A stretch of 64,000 nt of DNA, taken from NCBI RefSeq assembly GCF_001293395.1, contig NW_015438375.1, positions 248,001 to 312,000 of the forward strand, written 5' to 3'. A program made the position numbers and the translations under genes. The notes beneath the pieces were generated by a model. The model was given only the letters and a program-made list of their open reading frames with translations. It did no database searches and was not told the origin of the DNA. The stretch comes from Leptomonas pyrrhocoris. Taxonomy: Eukaryota > Euglenozoa > Kinetoplastea > Trypanosomatida > Trypanosomatidae. Positions 20,677 through 35,509 of this stretch are shown here, one piece after another (position 1 is the stretch's first letter; the number at the start of each line of letters is the position of its first letter).

Positions 20677-21463
20677 TTTGAAAAAGCTGTAGTGAAGCGG
20701 TTCGGTAGAAAACGGGAAACCCTAGACTTAACTTTTCGTTTTGGCGGCAGCGTTTTGGCGGCGGTTTGTACGGCGGTTAACGCAAGAGATACAAAAGGAA
20801 AAGACGAGGGGAGAAGAGTCAGATGAGCGGCGGAGTGGTTTGTTTGCTTTTTGGAACGAGAAAAGATGCACAGCACGGAGTCGAGCATCACCGCAGTGGT
20901 GAGCGGGAATGCTCGCTTCTCGCTGTGGCCCCTCGAGAACATCCGTCGTGCAGCACTCACGTGCTTCTTTTCGGGCCGCGTCAACGGAGGGAGACGAGTT
21001 TTCTTCGTGGGTTGTAAACTTCGGTTTTCAGAAAAGTTCAGCGTGTAGGTGTGCTCGCGTAGAAGCGAAAGAAAAAAAGGAAAGGGCGCGCAGGCACACC
21101 TTTCACTCCCACGCACTGAAAAGAAAGAAAAAAAAAATACATACTCACTGACGCAACGCAGACAATGTGGCGGTGGCCCACGGAACTCTTGCAAGGAGGA
21201 GGTGAAAACAGGGGTCGATGCGTGTGCGGTGTCAGAGTTTCGCCCACCAAACGAGTATTGCGGGCGAGAAAGAAATGGAAAAGAAAAACCAATGTTCTGT
21301 TCGGTACAGCGAAAAACAAAAATACCAGAAAAAGAGAAGCGAGAAAAGAAACGGGAGGGAAGGAGGCGGCGCTCGCGGGGAGAAATACGAAGACGAAACG
21401 CCTCGACGCAAACCGTACTTCCCCTCACGCGCGCGCACACGCTGGCACACGCCCTTCCACTCT

Positions 21464-22795
21464 CTAGTAGGCCTCCTCCTCCTCGTCGAACTCGCCCTCC
21501 TCCTCCACGGTGGCGTCCTGGTACTGCTGGTACTCGGACACGAGATCGTTCATGTTGGACTCCGCCTCCGTGAACTCCATCTCGTCCATGCCCTCGCCGG
21601 TGTACCAGTGGAGGAAGGCCTTGCGGCGGAACATGCCCGTGAACTGCTCGCCGACGCGGCGGAACATCTCCTGGATGCAGGTGTTGTTGCCGATGAACGT
21701 CACCGACATCTTCAGGCCCTTCGGCGGGATATCGCAGATGGACGACTTTATGTTGTTCGGGATCCACTCGATGAAGTAGCTCGAGTTCTTGTTTTGCACG
21801 TTCAGCATCTGCTCGTCCACCTCCTTGGTCGACATGCGGCCGCGGAACAGGGCGGACGCCGTCAGGTAGCGGCCGTGGCGCGGGTCGGCGGCCTGCATCA
21901 TGTTCTTCGCGTCGAACATCTGCTGCGTCAGCTCCGCGACGGACAGGCCGCGGTACTGCTGCGAGCCGCGGCTCGTCAGCGGCGCGAAGCCCATCATGAA
22001 GAAGTGCAGACGCGGGAACGGCACCAGGTTCACCGCCAGCTTGCGCAGGTCGGAGTTCAGCTGGCCGGGGAAGCGCAGGCAGCACGTCACGCCCGACATC
22101 ACAGCAGCCACCAGGTGGTTCAGGTCGCCGAACGTCGGCGTCGTCAGCTTCAGCGTGCGGAAGCAAATGTCGTACAAGGCCTCGTTATCAATGCACATCG
22201 ACTCGTCGGAGTTCTCCACCAGCTGGTGCACCGACAGCGTTGTGTTGTACGGCTCCACCACCGTGTCCGACACGCGCGGCGACGGGATGACGGAGAAGGT
22301 CATCATGATGCGGTCCGGGTACTCCTCGCGCAGCTTCGAGATCAGCAGCGTACCCATGCCAGAGCCCGTGCCACCGCCGAGGGAGTGCGACAGCTGGAAG
22401 CCCTGCAGGCAGTCGCAGCTCTCCGCCTCCTTGCGGCACACGTCCAGCACGGAGTCGATCAGCTCCGCACCCTCCGTGTAGTGGCCCTTGGCCCAGTTGT
22501 TGCCGGCGCCGGACTGACCAAAGATAAAGTTGTCCGGGCGGAACAGCTGGCCGTACGGACCAGCGCGGACGGAGTCCATCGTGCCCGGCTCCAGGTCCAT
22601 CAGCACCGCGCGAGGCACGTAGCGACCGCCGGTCGACTCATCAAAGTACACGTTGATGCGCTCCAGCTGCAGATCCGAGTCGCCCTGGTAGGAACCAGTC
22701 GGATCAACACCGTGTTCGTCAGAAATTACCTCCCAGAACTTCGAGCCAATCTGGTTGCCACACTGGCCCGCCTGGCAGGAAACGATCTCACGCAT
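21464..22795 (-). CDS. Beta-tubulin, copy 5
   Basis: Internal array member; its translation matches the other copies residue for residue, including the GTP loop and the acidic tail. Confidence 0.99.
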   Translation of the reverse strand: MREIVSCQAGQCGNQIGSKFWEVISDEHGVDPTGSYQGDSDLQLERINVYFDESTGGRYVPRAVLMDLEPGTMDSVRAGPYGQLFRPDNFIFGQSGAGNNWAKGHYTEGAELIDSVLDVCRKEAESCDCLQGFQLSHSLGGGTGSGMGTLLISKLREEYPDRIMMTFSVIPSPRVSDTVVEPYNTTLSVHQLVENSDESMCIDNEALYDICFRTLKLTTPTFGDLNHLVAAVMSGVTCCLRFPGQLNSDLRKLAVNLVPFPRLHFFMMGFAPLTSRGSQQYRGLSVAELTQQMFDAKNMMQAADPRHGRYLTASALFRGRMSTKEVDEQMLNVQNKNSSYFIEWIPNNIKSSICDIPPKGLKMSVTFIGNNTCIQEMFRRVGEQFTGMFRRKAFLHWYTGEGMDEMEFTEAESNMNDLVSEYQQYQDATVEEEGEFDEEEEAY

Positions 22796-23582
22796 TTTGA
22801 AAAAGCTGTAGTGAAGCGGTTCGGTAGAAAACGGGAAACCCTAGACTTAACTTTTCGTTTTGGCGGCAGCGTTTTGGCGGCGGTTTGTACGGCGGTTAAC
22901 GCAAGAGATACAAAAGGAAAAGACGAGGGGAGAAGAGTCAGATGAGCGGCGGAGTGGTTTGTTTGCTTTTTGGAACGAGAAAAGATGCACAGCACGGAGT
23001 CGAGCATCACCGCAGTGGTGAGCGGGAATGCTCGCTTCTCGCTGTGGCCCCTCGAGAACATCCGTCGTGCAGCACTCACGTGCTTCTTTTCGGGCCGCGT
23101 CAACGGAGGGAGACGAGTTTTCTTCGTGGGTTGTAAACTTCGGTTTTCAGAAAAGTTCAGCGTGTAGGTGTGCTCGCGTAGAAGCGAAAGAAAAAAAGGA
23201 AAGGGCGCGCAGGCACACCTTTCACTCCCACGCACTGAAAAGAAAGAAAAAAAAAATACATACTCACTGACGCAACGCAGACAATGTGGCGGTGGCCCAC
23301 GGAACTCTTGCAAGGAGGAGGTGAAAACAGGGGTCGATGCGTGTGCGGTGTCAGAGTTTCGCCCACCAAACGAGTATTGCGGGCGAGAAAGAAATGGAAA
23401 AGAAAAACCAATGTTCTGTTCGGTACAGCGAAAAACAAAAATACCAGAAAAAGAGAAGCGAGAAAAGAAACGGGAGGGAAGGAGGCGGCGCTCGCGGGGA
23501 GAAATACGAAGACGAAACGCCTCGACGCAAACCGTACTTCCCCTCACGCGCGCGCACACGCTGGCACACGCCCTTCCACTCT

Positions 23583-24914
23583 CTAGTAGGCCTCCTCCTC
23601 CTCGTCGAACTCGCCCTCCTCCTCCACGGTGGCGTCCTGGTACTGCTGGTACTCGGACACGAGATCGTTCATGTTGGACTCCGCCTCCGTGAACTCCATC
23701 TCGTCCATGCCCTCGCCGGTGTACCAGTGGAGGAAGGCCTTGCGGCGGAACATGCCCGTGAACTGCTCGCCGACGCGGCGGAACATCTCCTGGATGCAGG
23801 TGTTGTTGCCGATGAACGTCACCGACATCTTCAGGCCCTTCGGCGGGATATCGCAGATGGACGACTTTATGTTGTTCGGGATCCACTCGATGAAGTAGCT
23901 CGAGTTCTTGTTTTGCACGTTCAGCATCTGCTCGTCCACCTCCTTGGTCGACATGCGGCCGCGGAACAGGGCGGACGCCGTCAGGTAGCGGCCGTGGCGC
24001 GGGTCGGCGGCCTGCATCATGTTCTTCGCGTCGAACATCTGCTGCGTCAGCTCCGCGACGGACAGGCCGCGGTACTGCTGCGAGCCGCGGCTCGTCAGCG
24101 GCGCGAAGCCCATCATGAAGAAGTGCAGACGCGGGAACGGCACCAGGTTCACCGCCAGCTTGCGCAGGTCGGAGTTCAGCTGGCCGGGGAAGCGCAGGCA
24201 GCACGTCACGCCCGACATCACAGCAGCCACCAGGTGGTTCAGGTCGCCGAACGTCGGCGTCGTCAGCTTCAGCGTGCGGAAGCAAATGTCGTACAAGGCC
24301 TCGTTATCAATGCACATCGACTCGTCGGAGTTCTCCACCAGCTGGTGCACCGACAGCGTTGTGTTGTACGGCTCCACCACCGTGTCCGACACGCGCGGCG
24401 ACGGGATGACGGAGAAGGTCATCATGATGCGGTCCGGGTACTCCTCGCGCAGCTTCGAGATCAGCAGCGTACCCATGCCAGAGCCCGTGCCACCGCCGAG
24501 GGAGTGCGACAGCTGGAAGCCCTGCAGGCAGTCGCAGCTCTCCGCCTCCTTGCGGCACACGTCCAGCACGGAGTCGATCAGCTCCGCACCCTCCGTGTAG
24601 TGGCCCTTGGCCCAGTTGTTGCCGGCGCCGGACTGACCAAAGATAAAGTTGTCCGGGCGGAACAGCTGGCCGTACGGACCAGCGCGGACGGAGTCCATCG
24701 TGCCCGGCTCCAGGTCCATCAGCACCGCGCGAGGCACGTAGCGACCGCCGGTCGACTCATCAAAGTACACGTTGATGCGCTCCAGCTGCAGATCCGAGTC
24801 GCCCTGGTAGGAACCAGTCGGATCAACACCGTGTTCGTCAGAAATTACCTCCCAGAACTTCGAGCCAATCTGGTTGCCACACTGGCCCGCCTGGCAGGAA
24901 ACGATCTCACGCAT
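23583..24914 (-). CDS. Beta-tubulin, copy 6
   Basis: Internal array member near the middle of the array. It is intact and flanked by standard spacers, with no sign of the divergence that sometimes marks older central copies. Confidence 0.99.
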   Translation of the reverse strand: MREIVSCQAGQCGNQIGSKFWEVISDEHGVDPTGSYQGDSDLQLERINVYFDESTGGRYVPRAVLMDLEPGTMDSVRAGPYGQLFRPDNFIFGQSGAGNNWAKGHYTEGAELIDSVLDVCRKEAESCDCLQGFQLSHSLGGGTGSGMGTLLISKLREEYPDRIMMTFSVIPSPRVSDTVVEPYNTTLSVHQLVENSDESMCIDNEALYDICFRTLKLTTPTFGDLNHLVAAVMSGVTCCLRFPGQLNSDLRKLAVNLVPFPRLHFFMMGFAPLTSRGSQQYRGLSVAELTQQMFDAKNMMQAADPRHGRYLTASALFRGRMSTKEVDEQMLNVQNKNSSYFIEWIPNNIKSSICDIPPKGLKMSVTFIGNNTCIQEMFRRVGEQFTGMFRRKAFLHWYTGEGMDEMEFTEAESNMNDLVSEYQQYQDATVEEEGEFDEEEEAY

Positions 24915-25701
24915 TTTGAAAAAGCTGTAGTGAAGCGGTTCGGTAGAAAACGGGAAACCCTAGACTTAACTTTTCGTTTTGGCGGCAGCGTTTTGGCGGC
25001 GGTTTGTACGGCGGTTAACGCAAGAGATACAAAAGGAAAAGACGAGGGGAGAAGAGTCAGATGAGCGGCGGAGTGGTTTGTTTGCTTTTTGGAACGAGAA
25101 AAGATGCACAGCACGGAGTCGAGCATCACCGCAGTGGTGAGCGGGAATGCTCGCTTCTCGCTGTGGCCCCTCGAGAACATCCGTCGTGCAGCACTCACGT
25201 GCTTCTTTTCGGGCCGCGTCAACGGAGGGAGACGAGTTTTCTTCGTGGGTTGTAAACTTCGGTTTTCAGAAAAGTTCAGCGTGTAGGTGTGCTCGCGTAG
25301 AAGCGAAAGAAAAAAAGGAAAGGGCGCGCAGGCACACCTTTCACTCCCACGCACTGAAAAGAAAGAAAAAAAAAATACATACTCACTGACGCAACGCAGA
25401 CAATGTGGCGGTGGCCCACGGAACTCTTGCAAGGAGGAGGTGAAAACAGGGGTCGATGCGTGTGCGGTGTCAGAGTTTCGCCCACCAAACGAGTATTGCG
25501 GGCGAGAAAGAAATGGAAAAGAAAAACCAATGTTCTGTTCGGTACAGCGAAAAACAAAAATACCAGAAAAAGAGAAGCGAGAAAAGAAACGGGAGGGAAG
25601 GAGGCGGCGCTCGCGGGGAGAAATACGAAGACGAAACGCCTCGACGCAAACCGTACTTCCCCTCACGCGCGCGCACACGCTGGCACACGCCCTTCCACTC
25701 T

Positions 25702-27033
25702 CTAGTAGGCCTCCTCCTCCTCGTCGAACTCGCCCTCCTCCTCCACGGTGGCGTCCTGGTACTGCTGGTACTCGGACACGAGATCGTTCATGTTGGACTC
25801 CGCCTCCGTGAACTCCATCTCGTCCATGCCCTCGCCGGTGTACCAGTGGAGGAAGGCCTTGCGGCGGAACATGCCCGTGAACTGCTCGCCGACGCGGCGG
25901 AACATCTCCTGGATGCAGGTGTTGTTGCCGATGAACGTCACCGACATCTTCAGGCCCTTCGGCGGGATATCGCAGATGGACGACTTTATGTTGTTCGGGA
26001 TCCACTCGATGAAGTAGCTCGAGTTCTTGTTTTGCACGTTCAGCATCTGCTCGTCCACCTCCTTGGTCGACATGCGGCCGCGGAACAGGGCGGACGCCGT
26101 CAGGTAGCGGCCGTGGCGCGGGTCGGCGGCCTGCATCATGTTCTTCGCGTCGAACATCTGCTGCGTCAGCTCCGCGACGGACAGGCCGCGGTACTGCTGC
26201 GAGCCGCGGCTCGTCAGCGGCGCGAAGCCCATCATGAAGAAGTGCAGACGCGGGAACGGCACCAGGTTCACCGCCAGCTTGCGCAGGTCGGAGTTCAGCT
26301 GGCCGGGGAAGCGCAGGCAGCACGTCACGCCCGACATCACAGCAGCCACCAGGTGGTTCAGGTCGCCGAACGTCGGCGTCGTCAGCTTCAGCGTGCGGAA
26401 GCAAATGTCGTACAAGGCCTCGTTATCAATGCACATCGACTCGTCGGAGTTCTCCACCAGCTGGTGCACCGACAGCGTTGTGTTGTACGGCTCCACCACC
26501 GTGTCCGACACGCGCGGCGACGGGATGACGGAGAAGGTCATCATGATGCGGTCCGGGTACTCCTCGCGCAGCTTCGAGATCAGCAGCGTACCCATGCCAG
26601 AGCCCGTGCCACCGCCGAGGGAGTGCGACAGCTGGAAGCCCTGCAGGCAGTCGCAGCTCTCCGCCTCCTTGCGGCACACGTCCAGCACGGAGTCGATCAG
26701 CTCCGCACCCTCCGTGTAGTGGCCCTTGGCCCAGTTGTTGCCGGCGCCGGACTGACCAAAGATAAAGTTGTCCGGGCGGAACAGCTGGCCGTACGGACCA
26801 GCGCGGACGGAGTCCATCGTGCCCGGCTCCAGGTCCATCAGCACCGCGCGAGGCACGTAGCGACCGCCGGTCGACTCATCAAAGTACACGTTGATGCGCT
26901 CCAGCTGCAGATCCGAGTCGCCCTGGTAGGAACCAGTCGGATCAACACCGTGTTCGTCAGAAATTACCTCCCAGAACTTCGAGCCAATCTGGTTGCCACA
27001 CTGGCCCGCCTGGCAGGAAACGATCTCACGCAT
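25702..27033 (-). CDS. Beta-tubulin, copy 7
   Basis: Internal array member with an intact 443-residue frame, TAG stop and standard spacers. Confidence 0.99.
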   Translation of the reverse strand: MREIVSCQAGQCGNQIGSKFWEVISDEHGVDPTGSYQGDSDLQLERINVYFDESTGGRYVPRAVLMDLEPGTMDSVRAGPYGQLFRPDNFIFGQSGAGNNWAKGHYTEGAELIDSVLDVCRKEAESCDCLQGFQLSHSLGGGTGSGMGTLLISKLREEYPDRIMMTFSVIPSPRVSDTVVEPYNTTLSVHQLVENSDESMCIDNEALYDICFRTLKLTTPTFGDLNHLVAAVMSGVTCCLRFPGQLNSDLRKLAVNLVPFPRLHFFMMGFAPLTSRGSQQYRGLSVAELTQQMFDAKNMMQAADPRHGRYLTASALFRGRMSTKEVDEQMLNVQNKNSSYFIEWIPNNIKSSICDIPPKGLKMSVTFIGNNTCIQEMFRRVGEQFTGMFRRKAFLHWYTGEGMDEMEFTEAESNMNDLVSEYQQYQDATVEEEGEFDEEEEAY

Positions 27034-27820
27034 TTTGAAAAAGCTGTAGTGAAGCGGTTCGGTAGAAAACGGGAAACCCTAGACTTAACTTTTCGTTTTG
27101 GCGGCAGCGTTTTGGCGGCGGTTTGTACGGCGGTTAACGCAAGAGATACAAAAGGAAAAGACGAGGGGAGAAGAGTCAGATGAGCGGCGGAGTGGTTTGT
27201 TTGCTTTTTGGAACGAGAAAAGATGCACAGCACGGAGTCGAGCATCACCGCAGTGGTGAGCGGGAATGCTCGCTTCTCGCTGTGGCCCCTCGAGAACATC
27301 CGTCGTGCAGCACTCACGTGCTTCTTTTCGGGCCGCGTCAACGGAGGGAGACGAGTTTTCTTCGTGGGTTGTAAACTTCGGTTTTCAGAAAAGTTCAGCG
27401 TGTAGGTGTGCTCGCGTAGAAGCGAAAGAAAAAAAGGAAAGGGCGCGCAGGCACACCTTTCACTCCCACGCACTGAAAAGAAAGAAAAAAAAAATACATA
27501 CTCACTGACGCAACGCAGACAATGTGGCGGTGGCCCACGGAACTCTTGCAAGGAGGAGGTGAAAACAGGGGTCGATGCGTGTGCGGTGTCAGAGTTTCGC
27601 CCACCAAACGAGTATTGCGGGCGAGAAAGAAATGGAAAAGAAAAACCAATGTTCTGTTCGGTACAGCGAAAAACAAAAATACCAGAAAAAGAGAAGCGAG
27701 AAAAGAAACGGGAGGGAAGGAGGCGGCGCTCGCGGGGAGAAATACGAAGACGAAACGCCTCGACGCAAACCGTACTTCCCCTCACGCGCGCGCACACGCT
27801 GGCACACGCCCTTCCACTCT

Positions 27821-29152
27821 CTAGTAGGCCTCCTCCTCCTCGTCGAACTCGCCCTCCTCCTCCACGGTGGCGTCCTGGTACTGCTGGTACTCGGACACGA
27901 GATCGTTCATGTTGGACTCCGCCTCCGTGAACTCCATCTCGTCCATGCCCTCGCCGGTGTACCAGTGGAGGAAGGCCTTGCGGCGGAACATGCCCGTGAA
28001 CTGCTCGCCGACGCGGCGGAACATCTCCTGGATGCAGGTGTTGTTGCCGATGAACGTCACCGACATCTTCAGGCCCTTCGGCGGGATATCGCAGATGGAC
28101 GACTTTATGTTGTTCGGGATCCACTCGATGAAGTAGCTCGAGTTCTTGTTTTGCACGTTCAGCATCTGCTCGTCCACCTCCTTGGTCGACATGCGGCCGC
28201 GGAACAGGGCGGACGCCGTCAGGTAGCGGCCGTGGCGCGGGTCGGCGGCCTGCATCATGTTCTTCGCGTCGAACATCTGCTGCGTCAGCTCCGCGACGGA
28301 CAGGCCGCGGTACTGCTGCGAGCCGCGGCTCGTCAGCGGCGCGAAGCCCATCATGAAGAAGTGCAGACGCGGGAACGGCACCAGGTTCACCGCCAGCTTG
28401 CGCAGGTCGGAGTTCAGCTGGCCGGGGAAGCGCAGGCAGCACGTCACGCCCGACATCACAGCAGCCACCAGGTGGTTCAGGTCGCCGAACGTCGGCGTCG
28501 TCAGCTTCAGCGTGCGGAAGCAAATGTCGTACAAGGCCTCGTTATCAATGCACATCGACTCGTCGGAGTTCTCCACCAGCTGGTGCACCGACAGCGTTGT
28601 GTTGTACGGCTCCACCACCGTGTCCGACACGCGCGGCGACGGGATGACGGAGAAGGTCATCATGATGCGGTCCGGGTACTCCTCGCGCAGCTTCGAGATC
28701 AGCAGCGTACCCATGCCAGAGCCCGTGCCACCGCCGAGGGAGTGCGACAGCTGGAAGCCCTGCAGGCAGTCGCAGCTCTCCGCCTCCTTGCGGCACACGT
28801 CCAGCACGGAGTCGATCAGCTCCGCACCCTCCGTGTAGTGGCCCTTGGCCCAGTTGTTGCCGGCGCCGGACTGACCAAAGATAAAGTTGTCCGGGCGGAA
28901 CAGCTGGCCGTACGGACCAGCGCGGACGGAGTCCATCGTGCCCGGCTCCAGGTCCATCAGCACCGCGCGAGGCACGTAGCGACCGCCGGTCGACTCATCA
29001 AAGTACACGTTGATGCGCTCCAGCTGCAGATCCGAGTCGCCCTGGTAGGAACCAGTCGGATCAACACCGTGTTCGTCAGAAATTACCTCCCAGAACTTCG
29101 AGCCAATCTGGTTGCCACACTGGCCCGCCTGGCAGGAAACGATCTCACGCAT
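27821..29152 (-). CDS. Beta-tubulin, copy 8
   Basis: Internal array member, intact and identical in product; both candidate splice tracts are present upstream. Confidence 0.99.
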   Translation of the reverse strand: MREIVSCQAGQCGNQIGSKFWEVISDEHGVDPTGSYQGDSDLQLERINVYFDESTGGRYVPRAVLMDLEPGTMDSVRAGPYGQLFRPDNFIFGQSGAGNNWAKGHYTEGAELIDSVLDVCRKEAESCDCLQGFQLSHSLGGGTGSGMGTLLISKLREEYPDRIMMTFSVIPSPRVSDTVVEPYNTTLSVHQLVENSDESMCIDNEALYDICFRTLKLTTPTFGDLNHLVAAVMSGVTCCLRFPGQLNSDLRKLAVNLVPFPRLHFFMMGFAPLTSRGSQQYRGLSVAELTQQMFDAKNMMQAADPRHGRYLTASALFRGRMSTKEVDEQMLNVQNKNSSYFIEWIPNNIKSSICDIPPKGLKMSVTFIGNNTCIQEMFRRVGEQFTGMFRRKAFLHWYTGEGMDEMEFTEAESNMNDLVSEYQQYQDATVEEEGEFDEEEEAY

Positions 29153-29939
29153 TTTGAAAAAGCTGTAGTGAAGCGGTTCGGTAGAAAACGGGAAACCCTA
29201 GACTTAACTTTTCGTTTTGGCGGCAGCGTTTTGGCGGCGGTTTGTACGGCGGTTAACGCAAGAGATACAAAAGGAAAAGACGAGGGGAGAAGAGTCAGAT
29301 GAGCGGCGGAGTGGTTTGTTTGCTTTTTGGAACGAGAAAAGATGCACAGCACGGAGTCGAGCATCACCGCAGTGGTGAGCGGGAATGCTCGCTTCTCGCT
29401 GTGGCCCCTCGAGAACATCCGTCGTGCAGCACTCACGTGCTTCTTTTCGGGCCGCGTCAACGGAGGGAGACGAGTTTTCTTCGTGGGTTGTAAACTTCGG
29501 TTTTCAGAAAAGTTCAGCGTGTAGGTGTGCTCGCGTAGAAGCGAAAGAAAAAAAGGAAAGGGCGCGCAGGCACACCTTTCACTCCCACGCACTGAAAAGA
29601 AAGAAAAAAAAAATACATACTCACTGACGCAACGCAGACAATGTGGCGGTGGCCCACGGAACTCTTGCAAGGAGGAGGTGAAAACAGGGGTCGATGCGTG
29701 TGCGGTGTCAGAGTTTCGCCCACCAAACGAGTATTGCGGGCGAGAAAGAAATGGAAAAGAAAAACCAATGTTCTGTTCGGTACAGCGAAAAACAAAAATA
29801 CCAGAAAAAGAGAAGCGAGAAAAGAAACGGGAGGGAAGGAGGCGGCGCTCGCGGGGAGAAATACGAAGACGAAACGCCTCGACGCAAACCGTACTTCCCC
29901 TCACGCGCGCGCACACGCTGGCACACGCCCTTCCACTCT

Positions 29940-31271
29940 CTAGTAGGCCTCCTCCTCCTCGTCGAACTCGCCCTCCTCCTCCACGGTGGCGTCCTGGTAC
30001 TGCTGGTACTCGGACACGAGATCGTTCATGTTGGACTCCGCCTCCGTGAACTCCATCTCGTCCATGCCCTCGCCGGTGTACCAGTGGAGGAAGGCCTTGC
30101 GGCGGAACATGCCCGTGAACTGCTCGCCGACGCGGCGGAACATCTCCTGGATGCAGGTGTTGTTGCCGATGAACGTCACCGACATCTTCAGGCCCTTCGG
30201 CGGGATATCGCAGATGGACGACTTTATGTTGTTCGGGATCCACTCGATGAAGTAGCTCGAGTTCTTGTTTTGCACGTTCAGCATCTGCTCGTCCACCTCC
30301 TTGGTCGACATGCGGCCGCGGAACAGGGCGGACGCCGTCAGGTAGCGGCCGTGGCGCGGGTCGGCGGCCTGCATCATGTTCTTCGCGTCGAACATCTGCT
30401 GCGTCAGCTCCGCGACGGACAGGCCGCGGTACTGCTGCGAGCCGCGGCTCGTCAGCGGCGCGAAGCCCATCATGAAGAAGTGCAGACGCGGGAACGGCAC
30501 CAGGTTCACCGCCAGCTTGCGCAGGTCGGAGTTCAGCTGGCCGGGGAAGCGCAGGCAGCACGTCACGCCCGACATCACAGCAGCCACCAGGTGGTTCAGG
30601 TCGCCGAACGTCGGCGTCGTCAGCTTCAGCGTGCGGAAGCAAATGTCGTACAAGGCCTCGTTATCAATGCACATCGACTCGTCGGAGTTCTCCACCAGCT
30701 GGTGCACCGACAGCGTTGTGTTGTACGGCTCCACCACCGTGTCCGACACGCGCGGCGACGGGATGACGGAGAAGGTCATCATGATGCGGTCCGGGTACTC
30801 CTCGCGCAGCTTCGAGATCAGCAGCGTACCCATGCCAGAGCCCGTGCCACCGCCGAGGGAGTGCGACAGCTGGAAGCCCTGCAGGCAGTCGCAGCTCTCC
30901 GCCTCCTTGCGGCACACGTCCAGCACGGAGTCGATCAGCTCCGCACCCTCCGTGTAGTGGCCCTTGGCCCAGTTGTTGCCGGCGCCGGACTGACCAAAGA
31001 TAAAGTTGTCCGGGCGGAACAGCTGGCCGTACGGACCAGCGCGGACGGAGTCCATCGTGCCCGGCTCCAGGTCCATCAGCACCGCGCGAGGCACGTAGCG
31101 ACCGCCGGTCGACTCATCAAAGTACACGTTGATGCGCTCCAGCTGCAGATCCGAGTCGCCCTGGTAGGAACCAGTCGGATCAACACCGTGTTCGTCAGAA
31201 ATTACCTCCCAGAACTTCGAGCCAATCTGGTTGCCACACTGGCCCGCCTGGCAGGAAACGATCTCACGCAT
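29940..31271 (-). CDS. Beta-tubulin, copy 9
   Basis: Internal array member, intact and identical in product, at the exact 2119-bp spacing from its neighbours. Confidence 0.99.
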   Translation of the reverse strand: MREIVSCQAGQCGNQIGSKFWEVISDEHGVDPTGSYQGDSDLQLERINVYFDESTGGRYVPRAVLMDLEPGTMDSVRAGPYGQLFRPDNFIFGQSGAGNNWAKGHYTEGAELIDSVLDVCRKEAESCDCLQGFQLSHSLGGGTGSGMGTLLISKLREEYPDRIMMTFSVIPSPRVSDTVVEPYNTTLSVHQLVENSDESMCIDNEALYDICFRTLKLTTPTFGDLNHLVAAVMSGVTCCLRFPGQLNSDLRKLAVNLVPFPRLHFFMMGFAPLTSRGSQQYRGLSVAELTQQMFDAKNMMQAADPRHGRYLTASALFRGRMSTKEVDEQMLNVQNKNSSYFIEWIPNNIKSSICDIPPKGLKMSVTFIGNNTCIQEMFRRVGEQFTGMFRRKAFLHWYTGEGMDEMEFTEAESNMNDLVSEYQQYQDATVEEEGEFDEEEEAY

Positions 31272-32058
31272 TTTGAAAAAGCTGTAGTGAAGCGGTTCGG
31301 TAGAAAACGGGAAACCCTAGACTTAACTTTTCGTTTTGGCGGCAGCGTTTTGGCGGCGGTTTGTACGGCGGTTAACGCAAGAGATACAAAAGGAAAAGAC
31401 GAGGGGAGAAGAGTCAGATGAGCGGCGGAGTGGTTTGTTTGCTTTTTGGAACGAGAAAAGATGCACAGCACGGAGTCGAGCATCACCGCAGTGGTGAGCG
31501 GGAATGCTCGCTTCTCGCTGTGGCCCCTCGAGAACATCCGTCGTGCAGCACTCACGTGCTTCTTTTCGGGCCGCGTCAACGGAGGGAGACGAGTTTTCTT
31601 CGTGGGTTGTAAACTTCGGTTTTCAGAAAAGTTCAGCGTGTAGGTGTGCTCGCGTAGAAGCGAAAGAAAAAAAGGAAAGGGCGCGCAGGCACACCTTTCA
31701 CTCCCACGCACTGAAAAGAAAGAAAAAAAAAATACATACTCACTGACGCAACGCAGACAATGTGGCGGTGGCCCACGGAACTCTTGCAAGGAGGAGGTGA
31801 AAACAGGGGTCGATGCGTGTGCGGTGTCAGAGTTTCGCCCACCAAACGAGTATTGCGGGCGAGAAAGAAATGGAAAAGAAAAACCAATGTTCTGTTCGGT
31901 ACAGCGAAAAACAAAAATACCAGAAAAAGAGAAGCGAGAAAAGAAACGGGAGGGAAGGAGGCGGCGCTCGCGGGGAGAAATACGAAGACGAAACGCCTCG
32001 ACGCAAACCGTACTTCCCCTCACGCGCGCGCACACGCTGGCACACGCCCTTCCACTCT

Positions 32059-33390
32059 CTAGTAGGCCTCCTCCTCCTCGTCGAACTCGCCCTCCTCCTC
32101 CACGGTGGCGTCCTGGTACTGCTGGTACTCGGACACGAGATCGTTCATGTTGGACTCCGCCTCCGTGAACTCCATCTCGTCCATGCCCTCGCCGGTGTAC
32201 CAGTGGAGGAAGGCCTTGCGGCGGAACATGCCCGTGAACTGCTCGCCGACGCGGCGGAACATCTCCTGGATGCAGGTGTTGTTGCCGATGAACGTCACCG
32301 ACATCTTCAGGCCCTTCGGCGGGATATCGCAGATGGACGACTTTATGTTGTTCGGGATCCACTCGATGAAGTAGCTCGAGTTCTTGTTTTGCACGTTCAG
32401 CATCTGCTCGTCCACCTCCTTGGTCGACATGCGGCCGCGGAACAGGGCGGACGCCGTCAGGTAGCGGCCGTGGCGCGGGTCGGCGGCCTGCATCATGTTC
32501 TTCGCGTCGAACATCTGCTGCGTCAGCTCCGCGACGGACAGGCCGCGGTACTGCTGCGAGCCGCGGCTCGTCAGCGGCGCGAAGCCCATCATGAAGAAGT
32601 GCAGACGCGGGAACGGCACCAGGTTCACCGCCAGCTTGCGCAGGTCGGAGTTCAGCTGGCCGGGGAAGCGCAGGCAGCACGTCACGCCCGACATCACAGC
32701 AGCCACCAGGTGGTTCAGGTCGCCGAACGTCGGCGTCGTCAGCTTCAGCGTGCGGAAGCAAATGTCGTACAAGGCCTCGTTATCAATGCACATCGACTCG
32801 TCGGAGTTCTCCACCAGCTGGTGCACCGACAGCGTTGTGTTGTACGGCTCCACCACCGTGTCCGACACGCGCGGCGACGGGATGACGGAGAAGGTCATCA
32901 TGATGCGGTCCGGGTACTCCTCGCGCAGCTTCGAGATCAGCAGCGTACCCATGCCAGAGCCCGTGCCACCGCCGAGGGAGTGCGACAGCTGGAAGCCCTG
33001 CAGGCAGTCGCAGCTCTCCGCCTCCTTGCGGCACACGTCCAGCACGGAGTCGATCAGCTCCGCACCCTCCGTGTAGTGGCCCTTGGCCCAGTTGTTGCCG
33101 GCGCCGGACTGACCAAAGATAAAGTTGTCCGGGCGGAACAGCTGGCCGTACGGACCAGCGCGGACGGAGTCCATCGTGCCCGGCTCCAGGTCCATCAGCA
33201 CCGCGCGAGGCACGTAGCGACCGCCGGTCGACTCATCAAAGTACACGTTGATGCGCTCCAGCTGCAGATCCGAGTCGCCCTGGTAGGAACCAGTCGGATC
33301 AACACCGTGTTCGTCAGAAATTACCTCCCAGAACTTCGAGCCAATCTGGTTGCCACACTGGCCCGCCTGGCAGGAAACGATCTCACGCAT
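32059..33390 (-). CDS. Beta-tubulin, copy 10
   Basis: Internal array member, intact and identical in product, with standard upstream and downstream spacers. Confidence 0.99.
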   Translation of the reverse strand: MREIVSCQAGQCGNQIGSKFWEVISDEHGVDPTGSYQGDSDLQLERINVYFDESTGGRYVPRAVLMDLEPGTMDSVRAGPYGQLFRPDNFIFGQSGAGNNWAKGHYTEGAELIDSVLDVCRKEAESCDCLQGFQLSHSLGGGTGSGMGTLLISKLREEYPDRIMMTFSVIPSPRVSDTVVEPYNTTLSVHQLVENSDESMCIDNEALYDICFRTLKLTTPTFGDLNHLVAAVMSGVTCCLRFPGQLNSDLRKLAVNLVPFPRLHFFMMGFAPLTSRGSQQYRGLSVAELTQQMFDAKNMMQAADPRHGRYLTASALFRGRMSTKEVDEQMLNVQNKNSSYFIEWIPNNIKSSICDIPPKGLKMSVTFIGNNTCIQEMFRRVGEQFTGMFRRKAFLHWYTGEGMDEMEFTEAESNMNDLVSEYQQYQDATVEEEGEFDEEEEAY

Positions 33391-34177
33391 TTTGAAAAAG
33401 CTGTAGTGAAGCGGTTCGGTAGAAAACGGGAAACCCTAGACTTAACTTTTCGTTTTGGCGGCAGCGTTTTGGCGGCGGTTTGTACGGCGGTTAACGCAAG
33501 AGATACAAAAGGAAAAGACGAGGGGAGAAGAGTCAGATGAGCGGCGGAGTGGTTTGTTTGCTTTTTGGAACGAGAAAAGATGCACAGCACGGAGTCGAGC
33601 ATCACCGCAGTGGTGAGCGGGAATGCTCGCTTCTCGCTGTGGCCCCTCGAGAACATCCGTCGTGCAGCACTCACGTGCTTCTTTTCGGGCCGCGTCAACG
33701 GAGGGAGACGAGTTTTCTTCGTGGGTTGTAAACTTCGGTTTTCAGAAAAGTTCAGCGTGTAGGTGTGCTCGCGTAGAAGCGAAAGAAAAAAAGGAAAGGG
33801 CGCGCAGGCACACCTTTCACTCCCACGCACTGAAAAGAAAGAAAAAAAAAATACATACTCACTGACGCAACGCAGACAATGTGGCGGTGGCCCACGGAAC
33901 TCTTGCAAGGAGGAGGTGAAAACAGGGGTCGATGCGTGTGCGGTGTCAGAGTTTCGCCCACCAAACGAGTATTGCGGGCGAGAAAGAAATGGAAAAGAAA
34001 AACCAATGTTCTGTTCGGTACAGCGAAAAACAAAAATACCAGAAAAAGAGAAGCGAGAAAAGAAACGGGAGGGAAGGAGGCGGCGCTCGCGGGGAGAAAT
34101 ACGAAGACGAAACGCCTCGACGCAAACCGTACTTCCCCTCACGCGCGCGCACACGCTGGCACACGCCCTTCCACTCT

Positions 34178-35509
34178 CTAGTAGGCCTCCTCCTCCTCGT
34201 CGAACTCGCCCTCCTCCTCCACGGTGGCGTCCTGGTACTGCTGGTACTCGGACACGAGATCGTTCATGTTGGACTCCGCCTCCGTGAACTCCATCTCGTC
34301 CATGCCCTCGCCGGTGTACCAGTGGAGGAAGGCCTTGCGGCGGAACATGCCCGTGAACTGCTCGCCGACGCGGCGGAACATCTCCTGGATGCAGGTGTTG
34401 TTGCCGATGAACGTCACCGACATCTTCAGGCCCTTCGGCGGGATATCGCAGATGGACGACTTTATGTTGTTCGGGATCCACTCGATGAAGTAGCTCGAGT
34501 TCTTGTTTTGCACGTTCAGCATCTGCTCGTCCACCTCCTTGGTCGACATGCGGCCGCGGAACAGGGCGGACGCCGTCAGGTAGCGGCCGTGGCGCGGGTC
34601 GGCGGCCTGCATCATGTTCTTCGCGTCGAACATCTGCTGCGTCAGCTCCGCGACGGACAGGCCGCGGTACTGCTGCGAGCCGCGGCTCGTCAGCGGCGCG
34701 AAGCCCATCATGAAGAAGTGCAGACGCGGGAACGGCACCAGGTTCACCGCCAGCTTGCGCAGGTCGGAGTTCAGCTGGCCGGGGAAGCGCAGGCAGCACG
34801 TCACGCCCGACATCACAGCAGCCACCAGGTGGTTCAGGTCGCCGAACGTCGGCGTCGTCAGCTTCAGCGTGCGGAAGCAAATGTCGTACAAGGCCTCGTT
34901 ATCAATGCACATCGACTCGTCGGAGTTCTCCACCAGCTGGTGCACCGACAGCGTTGTGTTGTACGGCTCCACCACCGTGTCCGACACGCGCGGCGACGGG
35001 ATGACGGAGAAGGTCATCATGATGCGGTCCGGGTACTCCTCGCGCAGCTTCGAGATCAGCAGCGTACCCATGCCAGAGCCCGTGCCACCGCCGAGGGAGT
35101 GCGACAGCTGGAAGCCCTGCAGGCAGTCGCAGCTCTCCGCCTCCTTGCGGCACACGTCCAGCACGGAGTCGATCAGCTCCGCACCCTCCGTGTAGTGGCC
35201 CTTGGCCCAGTTGTTGCCGGCGCCGGACTGACCAAAGATAAAGTTGTCCGGGCGGAACAGCTGGCCGTACGGACCAGCGCGGACGGAGTCCATCGTGCCC
35301 GGCTCCAGGTCCATCAGCACCGCGCGAGGCACGTAGCGACCGCCGGTCGACTCATCAAAGTACACGTTGATGCGCTCCAGCTGCAGATCCGAGTCGCCCT
35401 GGTAGGAACCAGTCGGATCAACACCGTGTTCGTCAGAAATTACCTCCCAGAACTTCGAGCCAATCTGGTTGCCACACTGGCCCGCCTGGCAGGAAACGAT
35501 CTCACGCAT
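34178..35509 (-). CDS. Beta-tubulin, copy 11
   Basis: Second gene in transcription order and the first with a full internal spacer upstream, hence the first with the long T-rich acceptor tract. Confidence 0.99.
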   Translation of the reverse strand: MREIVSCQAGQCGNQIGSKFWEVISDEHGVDPTGSYQGDSDLQLERINVYFDESTGGRYVPRAVLMDLEPGTMDSVRAGPYGQLFRPDNFIFGQSGAGNNWAKGHYTEGAELIDSVLDVCRKEAESCDCLQGFQLSHSLGGGTGSGMGTLLISKLREEYPDRIMMTFSVIPSPRVSDTVVEPYNTTLSVHQLVENSDESMCIDNEALYDICFRTLKLTTPTFGDLNHLVAAVMSGVTCCLRFPGQLNSDLRKLAVNLVPFPRLHFFMMGFAPLTSRGSQQYRGLSVAELTQQMFDAKNMMQAADPRHGRYLTASALFRGRMSTKEVDEQMLNVQNKNSSYFIEWIPNNIKSSICDIPPKGLKMSVTFIGNNTCIQEMFRRVGEQFTGMFRRKAFLHWYTGEGMDEMEFTEAESNMNDLVSEYQQYQDATVEEEGEFDEEEEAY